DNA of 21,572 bases. It comes from Corallochytrium limacisporum (taxonomy: Eukaryota > Opisthokonta). The stretch covers positions 1 through 21,572 of the forward strand of contig PDIP01000042.1 of assembly GCA_002811645.1 (NCBI GenBank), given 5' to 3'. Positions 1 to 7,461 of the stretch are shown here, piece by piece. Under the pieces are notes generated by a model. It ran no database searches and was not told the origin of the DNA. It was given only the letters and a program-made list of their open reading frames with translations. Position numbers and translations under genes: made by a program. The number at the start of each line of letters is the position of its first letter. Within the stretch, counting starts at the first letter, position 1.

Positions 1-21
1 AACCCTAACCCTAACCCTAAC
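1..21. repeat. Telomeric repeat, C strand (CCCTAA)n
   Basis: About 3.5 tandem copies of CCCTAA run from the first base. A C-rich strand reading 5'->3' away from the left end is the orientation expected for a true left chromosome end with TTAGGG telomeres. TTAGGG is the repeat of animals, many fungi and several protist groups, so it supports a eukaryote but not a specific lineage. Only a few copies are present, which is usual when an assembly stops in a telomere. There is no subtelomeric repeat: coding sequence starts at once. Confidence 0.9.
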
Positions 22-791
22 AGGAACTTAGGGCAGAGAACTACCCAGACATTCATGAAGAGGAACTTCGGGTCCAGAAGGAAGAAGAGGAGCTACACAA
101 CTTACAACAACGAGATCTGACACCAGAACAACAGGCCAACTTGAGAGTACAACTACAGATCGAAGCCGACCTCGAAGAGGAGCAGGGCAGCACATATGCT
201 GCCGTGCAGGAGGAAGCCAGGGCCGAAGACGAAAAGCCGGAACGAAGTGCCGTACAAACTCGTCGCGAAGGCAATCTACCTTACGTGCCCTCGACCTTCG
301 TTGAAACGGAGAACAAATCCCCTGACGATTTAGTTTACCGTAGATTGGCGTCCTCTTTCCCAGTTCTGTGCGAGGGTAAACCCTGTGCTGATGGCTCCTT
401 CGCTGTGGACACTGACAACAAGCCTGTAGCACAACCTCTGGTTGAGAAGAAGCGCAGAGCCAATCCGCAAGAACAATTTGCTGCGGCGCAGAAAGAAGTC
501 GATGAAGAAATCGCCCGCCAAGAAGCCGCGAAAGCTCTTGAGCAGCAGCTGGAAAACCAAGAAAAGAAAGCCTTCTATCGTCGGCAGCCTCTGGAAGGAA
601 ATGATGGGCCCGCTAACGGTGATGACACTTTTGTGCGGGTGAAGCTGCAGTCTGGCAATACTGAGCTTGCCCGCCGGGGCATCCCTGCGCCCATTGCCGA
701 GGAGATTGAGTCTGCAGAAGTCCCTGAGGCCGTCTATGAAGAGATCAAACATGCCGAGGCGTCCGGTTTTCCCAAGATTCCCGATTTGTAA
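21..791 (+). CDS. 5'-truncated acidic, coiled-coil-rich protein abutting the telomere (unrecognised)
   Basis: The frame opens directly after the last in-frame TAA supplied by the telomeric repeat and runs 256 codons to TAA at 789-791. It has no ATG codon anywhere, so this is the 3' part of a gene whose start is missing. The product is Glu/Gln/Ala-rich. The first ~75 residues and a middle stretch (about residues 145-190) look like charged helices or coiled coil. Between them lies a segment with the motif PYVPSTFVETENKSPDDLVY, and the C-terminus ends FPKIPDL. I do not recognise the family and assign no function. It converges with the acyl-CoA synthetase gene, with 141 bp between the two stops. 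Alternatives are a last exon of a spliced gene or an assembly join. Coding status is likely because of length and composition. Confidence 0.65.
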   Translation, partial: QELRAENYPDIHEEELRVQKEEEELHNLQQRDLTPEQQANLRVQLQIEADLEEEQGSTYAAVQEEARAEDEKPERSAVQTRREGNLPYVPSTFVETENKSPDDLVYRRLASSFPVLCEGKPCADGSFAVDTDNKPVAQPLVEKKRRANPQEQFAAAQKEVDEEIARQEAAKALEQQLENQEKKAFYRRQPLEGNDGPANGDDTFVRVKLQSGNTELARRGIPAPIAEEIESAEVPEAVYEEIKHAEASGFPKIPDL

Positions 792-932
792 TTACCTTTT
801 GCTCTGTTGAGCGGACGACCACAGGTCTGACCCGAAAGAGATGTCATCATAGAACCTCAACAAGTTGTTGTAGACTTCATAAACCTATATATAAGAGTGC
901 TAAAAAATAGAATCAAAAATGAGGGCGTTTGT

Positions 933-3047
933 TCAAAGTTTCGATTTCGGAAGCTTTGTGGACTCTTGTTTGATCTCACGACCAGCGACGTTATGTGCAG
1001 CGTACATGGCATCAATTTCGCGCTGGTACCGCGATTTGGCCGGTTGGCGTCGCAGTTTCATTGTCGGGGTCAGCACACACTTCCCTTCAGGTTCGACGGG
1101 CGTCCAAGGCTCCATCTCTACGTATACAGCACGTGGGATCTCAAAGCCCTTGAGACCATTGGCGCGGCCTATCTGATCAAATTCTTTGAGCAAGGCGTTA
1201 TGGATTTGCGGGCTATTGGGTTCTCCGGGGTTCACCCCGTTCTTCTTGCACCATGGAGCAAAGGTCTCTGGGTCGGCCACGCAAATGATTACCAGGAAGG
1301 GTTGGAAACTGTCACCGTAGACGAATGCCTGGCCCATGGCTGGGGACTTCAATAGGACGTTCTCTATCTTTTCTGCTGCTACGTATTCACCCTGGCTGAG
1401 TTTAAAAATATTTTTCTTTCGATCCACAATTTTAATGCCTCCATTCGGGTGCAGCTCGCCAACGTCTCCGGTGTGGATCCATCCGTCCGCATCAAGAGTC
1501 TCAGCAGTTTTCTCTGGCATTTTGTAGTAGCCCTTAAACAGACTGACGCCGCGGAAGCAAATCTCCCCACGAGGGTACGGCTTGTCCGTGCTCAGGTACT
1601 GCATCTCTGGGATGTCAACAAGCTTGCATTCCATCACAGCGGAGACACCCCCAACCAGGCCGGTGTTGTGGACGTCGGTCTTGACGGTCACAGTGCCTCC
1701 TGCAGAAGTCTCGGTCTGGCCGTAACCTTCGATCATGGGAGCACTAGTCACGCAACGGAAGAACTCAAGGACATGAGGCGCTAACGGAGCAGCTCCAGTG
1801 CTGCTGTATTCGATGCGGTCCAGTCCCAGCTGGCGTGCAATAGGTTTGAATACCAGTGGATCCCAGAAACTGTGCTCGTAGTAGCCATACTGCAGCCAGT
1901 ACCGCTTGGCGGCAAAGGCACGATCGAACAAAAACTTGGTCATGCCACCCTTGGCATTGATTTGGGCCATGACACTGTCGTATAGGCGATTCCATATCCT
2001 TGGCACCGACGGCAGCATGTGCGGGCGTAGCAACTGAATGTCCTCAAGCAGGCCCAGCGGGTCACCACGATAGAATCCTACAGCGGTTGAATTGGAGATA
2101 TGGTGTGCCAAGTTGCTCTGTTCATATATGTGCGCCATGGGCAGGTAGGAGAGATGGTATCGTTCACGTTCCCACGGTGGCTCTTCGTCGAACATCTTCG
2201 TTCGCAGGTACAAAGCGTATACATGAGCCATCATCCCCACATGTGCCAGGAGCACCCCCTTGGGCATGCCCGTGGTGCCGCTCGTGTAACACAGGAAAGC
2301 CATGGTATCCCCAGTGGAACGCGGGATGCGGCTTGGAACGCCATCCATGCGGGGAGCTGCTTCATAGACGTCTTCCATTGTGTAAACATTGAACACAGAG
2401 CAGTTGCGGCGTAAGGGCACACCATCCTCTTCCAGTTCAATGATGTTTTTTAGGGTTGGTACCTTGGTCACGTCCATATTCTCGAGGAGGTGGAAATTGT
2501 TTGTGCTAGCCAGCAATGTAGTCATGTTGGTCTGGCTAACTACGTACTCAATCGTATCGTTGCCCAACGTGTCATATAAGGGCACGACAGTGATATTAAA
2601 CTTAAAGCAGGCCATTTGTCCAATGAAGAATTCCATTCGATTCCTACAGTAGAAGCCCATCTTGCGAGGGATGATTTTGTCTTCCGGATCGGCCACTGGG
2701 CACAAATTTAGAGCCTCCAACCCCTTTGCAAAATCTTCCACTAATTGCCTGGTCTGGGCCCAGTTGATGAACTCGAAGGGTCCGTAGAATTCGGTGTTGC
2801 CACCCTTTGGGTAGCGACGACCGATACAGTCCCGTTCCGGAAACTGTGCTGCGGTGTTGCAGAAGGCCTCGTACAGAGTGCGGAGTTCCCTGCCGTCCTC
2901 AAGGATGTATCCACGGTTGTGCAGGCCATCCTTCTGATTTGGATGTCGCATGATTGCAGTCTCTCCCTCAGGCTTCTCCGTCACCGGTACCGAATATGTG
3001 TATAGCGGTACCTTTGTGGCAAAGATGCTGCCAATAGCAGATGCCAT
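933..3047 (-). CDS. Long-chain acyl-CoA synthetase, peroxisomal (C-terminal SKL)
   Basis: This 704-residue protein is a full-length member of the ANL/AMP-binding superfamily (long-chain acyl-CoA synthetases are usually 650-720 residues). It activates fatty acids with ATP and CoA to acyl-CoA. The phosphate-binding motif YTSGTTGMPKG is at residues 254-264, the YGQTET adenylate motif at 442-447, and the fatty-acyl/hinge region GWIHTGDVGE...VDRKKNIFKLSQGEYV at about 522-556. The last three residues are SKL, the canonical type-1 peroxisomal targeting signal, so import into peroxisomes for beta-oxidation is the likely role. The ATG has A at -3 and G at +4. No intron interrupts the frame. A GTAAGT donor consensus on the same strand at 3310-3315, upstream of the ATG, could mark a 5'UTR intron. 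The exact paralogue (LACS6/7-like or ACSL-like) cannot be fixed by eye. Confidence 0.95.
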   Translation of the reverse strand: MASAIGSIFATKVPLYTYSVPVTEKPEGETAIMRHPNQKDGLHNRGYILEDGRELRTLYEAFCNTAAQFPERDCIGRRYPKGGNTEFYGPFEFINWAQTRQLVEDFAKGLEALNLCPVADPEDKIIPRKMGFYCRNRMEFFIGQMACFKFNITVVPLYDTLGNDTIEYVVSQTNMTTLLASTNNFHLLENMDVTKVPTLKNIIELEEDGVPLRRNCSVFNVYTMEDVYEAAPRMDGVPSRIPRSTGDTMAFLCYTSGTTGMPKGVLLAHVGMMAHVYALYLRTKMFDEEPPWERERYHLSYLPMAHIYEQSNLAHHISNSTAVGFYRGDPLGLLEDIQLLRPHMLPSVPRIWNRLYDSVMAQINAKGGMTKFLFDRAFAAKRYWLQYGYYEHSFWDPLVFKPIARQLGLDRIEYSSTGAAPLAPHVLEFFRCVTSAPMIEGYGQTETSAGGTVTVKTDVHNTGLVGGVSAVMECKLVDIPEMQYLSTDKPYPRGEICFRGVSLFKGYYKMPEKTAETLDADGWIHTGDVGELHPNGGIKIVDRKKNIFKLSQGEYVAAEKIENVLLKSPAMGQAFVYGDSFQPFLVIICVADPETFAPWCKKNGVNPGEPNSPQIHNALLKEFDQIGRANGLKGFEIPRAVYVEMEPWTPVEPEGKCVLTPTMKLRRQPAKSRYQREIDAMYAAHNVAGREIKQESTKLPKSKL

Positions 3048-4393
3048 GGTGTTGTTCTGGTTTAATTCACTTCTCCAGCTGTAGATCCGGTGTCCTTTTG
3101 AGAAAGAATCTTACTCAAGGTGTCTTGAACTCGACGGAATGAGCTTTTGTACCCCTTCTACGAATTAAGTATCCATGCTGGGTCTGTGCATATCCTTGAC
3201 TAGCGCCAATTCTTCCTCACCCCATTCACATATAAGCACCCCACGTATGAAGTGACAGGTGAATTGGCGGTATAAACACTACTTGTCAGCCCGCAACCCG
3301 GGCATGCTCACTTACACACCACCAAAGATTAAATGCGTTTCAAACCCCTCCCGAGCTTCTGTGGCGTTTCCGGCACTCAATACACCACTCGCCCACACTG
3401 TTTTTCCAAGGCCCTCCTCCCGGAGTTCCCAGGATAGTTTCATCCGTCACCGGGTGTTTGTGTGGTTGGGGCTTGTTCATAATTGGATTGCGCACTGCCT
3501 CCTCTGCGCATCTGCTATCGCAAACACTGTGCTACGCAGACACCTACCATTTACAAGGACACTACAACAATGCAAGTCCAGAACTCGGCCTGTGCGGGTC
3601 CCAAGTTGCGCACACGAACCTCTGGGACTGATACGCCATGACAGGACTATACTGTTGGTACAATTTCCTCGTCCGCAGTGACTGTGATTAGTCATGGTGT
3701 TATGGTGATACCCTGTTAAGCGATGGTGCTGGTGCACCTTTCCTCTCATCCAACTGTCAGCTGACGACTGGGTATACGATCAGCCAAAACGGTTGGAGCA
3801 TTACGAACGACGTGCTACTATCGGTTAGAGTATTTCAAGGACAGCATTCTGTACCATGGTCGGTCCCTCAGTCAGATTGCGTAAGATAGTACCACGGACA
3901 CGATTGGAACGGACGGTTCGGCTGTTCTGCGCCGTACATACCGCGGGTCGTTGGGACGCTCTACCTTCCTTCCCCCCGGGGGCGGAGGGGCGGTGTGTAC
4001 CTAAACATAGGTCCTTGCTAGGACGAATTCTTGCGCTTGACCAATTGATTTGCTGCAGGCGTGTTGGTAATAGGAGACAGGGTGCAACCAGGCATATTGA
4101 GGAAAGAAGGGTGGGTGCCCTGGTTGGTTGAAGATATATTAATATACGGGCAGTTGAAGACACTCCAAAATGAGGCCCCTGTATTTGCGCGCGAAGTAAG
4201 CAAAATAGAAGTGACTTGGACCAGGACCCTCTTGAATCCTGTGCTGAAGACAGTCTTGTGTATGTCCCGCTCTTCTCTACTCTACATGGATTTACAGAAT
4301 GCCTATAAATTACTTATTGAACAAGACGGAAGGGATACTGTGGAACGTGATCCAGACACAGCTTCTTCCGGATACATAGAGCCAAGAGCAAAT
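3048..4393. other. Divergent intergenic region between acyl-CoA synthetase and coiled-coil gene
   Basis: These 1346 bp lie between two divergent starts, so they should hold both promoters. Open frames in it either lack ATG or are Arg-rich and without recognisable family signals (for example 3856-4131, which has a good Kozak but a random-looking composition). Minus-strand GTAAGT at 3310-3315 and plus-strand GTAAGC at 4196-4201 resemble splice donors, so untranslated leader exons are possible. I see no RNA gene or mobile element here. Confidence 0.5.
4304..4309 (+). promoter_or_regulatory. Candidate TATA box of the coiled-coil gene
   Basis: TATAAA sits 85 bp upstream of the preferred ATG at 4394. 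A start of transcription about 30 bp downstream would leave a leader of roughly 60 bases. It also argues against the two weaker in-frame ATGs at 4262 and 4286, which would lie upstream of transcription start. A single TATAAA can occur by chance. Confidence 0.35.
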
Positions 4394-4771
4394 ATGGCAA
4401 GGAACGACAAGACCTGGACGGGACGGGTAGACTCCAGTGTGAACACTTTGGAGCAGTCGCTCAAGGACGCCGTCGGTGAGCTCAACAAATGGGCGAGTGT
4501 TCTAGACGAAAAAGACTCCAAAGAATATGAAAAGCTGTGCCAGCAGATGGCCCAGATTGAATGTATGATTGAGAAGTATGTGGCAGAAGTGGACGATAAG
4601 ATTTCGGCTGAGGAAACCATGATGGACGAAACAAAAATGCTCGCCCAGGTAGCCTCCAAACAAATTAAACAATTGAAGGGCTTCGTTCAGGATACGGAAA
4701 GACAATTGGTACAGGTGCAAGCAGAGAAGGCTCAGCTTGAGGCTGCGATGAACATGGCGCCAATGGCATGA
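4394..4771 (+). CDS. Small coiled-coil protein, 125 aa (family unrecognised)
   Basis: The frame encodes MARNDKTWTG... and then an almost continuous amphipathic helix. Residues about 15-118 are charged, with hydrophobic heptad spacing and no proline or glycine breaks, and the tail is Met/Ala-rich. Size and layout resemble small subunits of coiled-coil assemblies such as BLOC-1/BORC, prefoldin-like or kinetochore complexes, but I see no signature that decides among them. The start at 4394 is chosen for its strong Kozak context (A at -3, G at +4) and the TATAAA upstream. The frame stays open further 5', so a longer protein from 4262 or 4286, or one with an upstream exon, is possible. The gene converges with selenocysteine lyase, with only 87 bp between the stops. 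Confidence 0.7.
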   Translation: MARNDKTWTGRVDSSVNTLEQSLKDAVGELNKWASVLDEKDSKEYEKLCQQMAQIECMIEKYVAEVDDKISAEETMMDETKMLAQVASKQIKQLKGFVQDTERQLVQVQAEKAQLEAAMNMAPMA

Positions 4772-4858
4772 GGTCATCTTATAGTGTTCTTCAAATTATG
4801 GAATCTGGGCATATGTCTCTATATAGACTGTTATCCCCTCGACGTGACCAAGGATTCT

Positions 4859-6115
4859 TTACACTGCTTCCGCAGCAGCCCGTTTCAGGTATTCCAATGC
4901 CAAGTTCAGAGTGTCAATGTTCATAGAGGGCGGTAAAGACAATCGTAGGGTACGCTCAGCATGCTCAGAACGCACCTTGCACGCCGTCAGAATGGGACTG
5001 GCATTGGCCGCCGTATCCGAATGGCATGCAGCGCCTACACTGCAAATGATCTTTCCCTCCAGCCGCTCCACAAGCAGCTTATTACTAGAGATATGAGGAA
5101 AGCAAAGAGATGAAGTGTTGGGCAAACGCTCCTGGTTCTTGAAATGAGCAAAGCATGCCAGATTTGAATCGTTGGCTAGCTCGTCCTCCATGCGATTCCG
5201 CAGCTCCTGAATTGCACGCATTCTACCCTCCCTGCAGCGCACTACGGATTCTTCGAGAGCAGTCGCCAGTCCTACGGCCATTGCAACATTCTCCGTGCCA
5301 GACCGCAGACCTTTTTCCTGACCTCCTCCAAGGAACAGGGGTGGTAGAGGTGTCCTACCTGGATTGTCCATGTATAATGCCCCTGTGCTTGGGCCCCCGA
5401 ATTTGTGGCCTACAACACTCACAAAGTCAATGTTAATGGCCATAAAGTCAACTTTCCCGAGAATCTGCGCGGCATCTACAAAGAGCCAGGGAAATTTTAG
5501 GTCCGGAAACCTAGTGGTGGGACGGCCCTGGCTGGCGACCCGAAGGTCCGCCAGTCGGTCTGCTAGGCGGCCCACGGGCTGCAGCACGCCAGTCTCGTTG
5601 TTGGCTGCCATGCAGCAAACCAGAACAGTATTTGGTCGCAGAGCACTGATCATGTCATCCGCACTGAAGCACCCAGTATCGGCCTCCGTATCGACGTATG
5701 TCACTGTAATCTTTCCCTGTGAACGCATCTCTTCCAACAAATTGAGGGTGGCGTCATGTTCAATCCTCGTCGTTACAATGTTCGGTGTATCTTCCATCCC
5801 AGATTCGGCTGCCATTTGTATCGCACCATAAATTACCCAATTATTACATTCTGTGCCACCTGAGGTGAATATCAGGTCCGTTCCATACAACTCCCGATGT
5901 GCAGTGTCCGGACACAAAACATCAAGGATCTTATCTCGTGCACCCTCCAGTGCCTGCCGGGCCGCGACTCCATACTCATGCTTGCTCGAAGGATTGCCCC
6001 AACTTTTCTCCAAGGCTTCAGAGATTGCCTCACGAGCCTTTATACTAACTGGTGCTGTCGCATTGTAATCCATGTAGATTGGAGTCATTCCCGGGGGCTG
6101 GACAATTGGGCCCAT
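4859..6115 (-). CDS. SCLY: Selenocysteine lyase (class-V aminotransferase fold, NifS-like)
   Basis: This PLP enzyme splits L-selenocysteine into alanine and selenide, recycling selenium for selenophosphate synthesis; it is usually cytosolic. In 418 residues the NifS/SCLY landmarks appear in order: SGGTECNN (85-92), the His of IEHDA (H120), NNETGVLQP (172-180), VDAAQ (213-217), the PLP lysine in GHKFGGP (K238) and GLRSGTEN (269-276). The catalytic cysteine lies in GAACHSD (C364), which is the selenocysteine-lyase form of the loop rather than that of mitochondrial cysteine desulfurase (NFS1). The frame extends 34 codons upstream without an ATG; the ATG at 6115 has A at -3 and G at +4 and gives a length near the animal enzyme. 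It shares a 628-bp divergent promoter with DPH3. A cysteine desulfurase role is the main alternative. Confidence 0.9.
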   Translation of the reverse strand: MGPIVQPPGMTPIYMDYNATAPVSIKAREAISEALEKSWGNPSSKHEYGVAARQALEGARDKILDVLCPDTAHRELYGTDLIFTSGGTECNNWVIYGAIQMAAESGMEDTPNIVTTRIEHDATLNLLEEMRSQGKITVTYVDTEADTGCFSADDMISALRPNTVLVCCMAANNETGVLQPVGRLADRLADLRVASQGRPTTRFPDLKFPWLFVDAAQILGKVDFMAINIDFVSVVGHKFGGPSTGALYMDNPGRTPLPPLFLGGGQEKGLRSGTENVAMAVGLATALEESVVRCREGRMRAIQELRNRMEDELANDSNLACFAHFKNQERLPNTSSLCFPHISSNKLLVERLEGKIICSVGAACHSDTAANASPILTACKVRSEHAERTLRLSLPPSMNIDTLNLALEYLKRAAAEAV

Positions 6116-6743
6116 TGTCACGATAGTGTGTGCTCTTTGTTCTGGGGCTACTTTTCGTCTATCGTCATGACCTTCATGTTTCCATAGGTTCAGAAGCGAA
6201 TTCAAACTTAGATTCACGTACTGAGTACAAAAAAATTCACGAGTCTAAATACCAAAGCTCATTATCGAGATCAGACTTTGTCGCGTTCGCGTTGGGATCG
6301 CCGGGAGTGTTATCGCCTTACCACAGCGCTCGGTGAGGGTCTCGGCGGGAAAAGAAAAACGCCGCATATTTAGGCCCCCACCCCGGGGAGCAGGGATACA
6401 GTGAATTAGGCCCCCTTTGGGGCCTGTACCGCTGGACCAAAAGGTGGGGGACGACGTCAGGTCTGTTTTCGGCCTCCGCGTGTGGGAGAGAGTTTCAGTG
6501 TGAGGACCTTTTTGCCATCTCCCCGATCCTCCCCATTGGAAACAATCGCCGGGATTCGAGACTGGATGCTTTCTGGCCCACTAATCAAATTGGTATTTCA
6601 TTGCTGAGGTACAGCAAAAAATAGCTTCCATGACATAAGATAACTAGTGTCCAACAGTGAAACCTTCAGAATCCGGTACTCATAACGAGCAGGCAAGAAA
6701 ACCGGGATATTTTAAATGGCCGCGGAATTCATCACTCATAGTC
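6116..6743. promoter_or_regulatory. Divergent promoter region of SCLY and DPH3
   Basis: This 628-bp gap separates two divergent ATGs and must drive both genes. Its centre (about 6360-6460) is rich in GGCC and CCCC blocks. A direct repeat TTAGGCCCCC occurs at 6370-6379 and 6406-6415, the second copy overlapping a palindrome at 6408-6425. A CRE-like ACGTCA lies at 6455-6460. I see no convincing gene in it. Confidence 0.55.
6408..6425. promoter_or_regulatory. Palindrome AGGCCCC-CTTT-GGGGCCT with repeated half-site
   Basis: Seven-base arms match perfectly around a 4-base centre. The preceding TTAGGCCCCC is repeated 36 bp upstream at 6370. The position in the middle of a divergent promoter suggests a binding site for a dimeric factor, but no factor can be named. 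Confidence 0.4.
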
Positions 6744-6989
6744 ATGTCCGTGTTTCATGACGAGGTAGAAATTGAGGACTTTGAGTTTGACGAGGAACTG
6801 CAAACCTTCTTCTACCCTTGCCCTTGTGGTGACAAGTTTCAGATCACTCTTGAGGAGCTCTACGATGGAGAAGATGTTGCACATTGTCCGTCCTGCTCTC
6901 TGATTGTAAGGGTAATCTTCGACGAAGAGGACCTCCCTGAACTTGAAGACGAAAGCGAGGGCGAAGAAGAGAGACCCGTTGCTGCCTGA
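6744..6989 (+). CDS. DPH3: DPH3/KTI11 CSL-type zinc protein
   Basis: The 81-residue product matches the DPH3 family in length and sequence. It has the N-terminus [13 protein letters not shown], a CPCGDKF loop and a [16 protein letters not shown] loop, giving four metal-binding cysteines (C26, C28, C48, C51). DPH3 is a small cytosolic iron/zinc protein that feeds electrons to the DPH1-DPH2 enzyme in the first step of diphthamide synthesis on elongation factor 2, and it also supports Elongator-dependent tRNA modification. The frame is open 29 codons further upstream but has no ATG; the ATG at 6744 fits the family start. The tail after residue 60 is strongly acidic, as in relatives. No intron is present. 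It converges with the ThrE-like gene. A second coding-like frame lies just downstream at 7056-7289. Confidence 0.95.
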   Translation: MSVFHDEVEIEDFEFDEELQTFFYPCPCGDKFQITLEELYDGEDVAHCPSCSLIVRVIFDEEDLPELEDESEGEEERPVAA

Positions 6990-7055
6990 GAGTATATTTT
7001 TTGCACGTTGTCTTTCTTGTAGACTTAGCGCCGTCGTAGCAATATTTATCCATAA

Positions 7056-7289
7056 AGAATACGTATCAGTGGTCTGGCTCACATTCTTGAGACGGAGAGC
7101 GTTAAGGCCATTGCGGGACCGAAGGCCGTGTTTGCGGTTGAACATGTGGTTCTTGTGCCGCTGCTGACTAACAACCAAGCCGAACTGTACCAAGAAAATA
7201 TTACGGCCATGGCAGTGGCTAGTGGGGCAAAGGACCCGACTGCTGTAGTGGTTCCACGGCAAGGAGGATGGGGCGGGGGACAAGAATAA
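7056..7289 (+). other. Coding-like open frame without start codon, downstream of DPH3
   Basis: Seventy-seven codons are open from just after an in-frame TAA at 7053-7055 to TAA at 7287-7289. The product reads like real protein, with a hydrophobic core (VFAVEHVVLVPLLTNN), an alternating Ala/Val segment and a Gly-rich end (GGWGGGQE). The only ATG is at 7209, which would give 26 residues. It is in the same frame as DPH3 but separated from it by four stop codons. AATAAA follows at 7352-7357. It may be the last exon of an undetected + strand gene, an alternative 3' exon, or chance. No family is recognised. Confidence 0.35.
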
Positions 7290-7351
7290 TCCTCAGGAGA
7301 CGGGCCTACACCATGAGCTCGAAAGAACTCACCATCACTTGGTCTTTGCTA

Positions 7352-7357
7352 AATAAA
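7352..7357 (+). terminator. Candidate polyadenylation signal AATAAA
   Basis: AATAAA lies 63 bp after the stop of the frame ending at 7289 and 363 bp after the DPH3 stop, in a T/A-rich stretch before the convergent ThrE-like gene. It is the expected eukaryotic 3'-end signal on the + strand for one or both of these frames. Confidence 0.45.
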
Positions 7358-7461
7358 GAAGAGTTTAAATCATTGGTTACAAAATCAACAATTTTTTAAT
7401 AGTTAATGTCCGTGTTGACTTTAATCAGAAATAGTCGCATTCGCTTGCAAGCATCGCTTCG

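Noticed and set aside
3990-4003. GGGCGGTGTGTAC, resembling the conserved 3' part of small-subunit rRNA; a similar ACACCGCCCGT at 20070-20080
   Set aside because: Only 11-13 bases match and the flanks do not. No rRNA helices continue on either side, so these are chance matches.
3856-4131. 91-codon frame with good Kozak upstream of the coiled-coil gene
   Set aside because: Arg-rich, no family pattern, typical of translated GC-rich spacer. Kept only as a remark on the intergenic region.
6116-6217. Longer selenocysteine lyase start (34 extra codons)
   Set aside because: The extension contains no ATG, and the ATG at 6115 has a strong context and gives the expected length.
6732-7283. 183-codon minus-strand frame antisense to DPH3
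   Set aside because: Its composition (Arg/His/Ser) looks random and most of it is antisense to the certain DPH3 gene.
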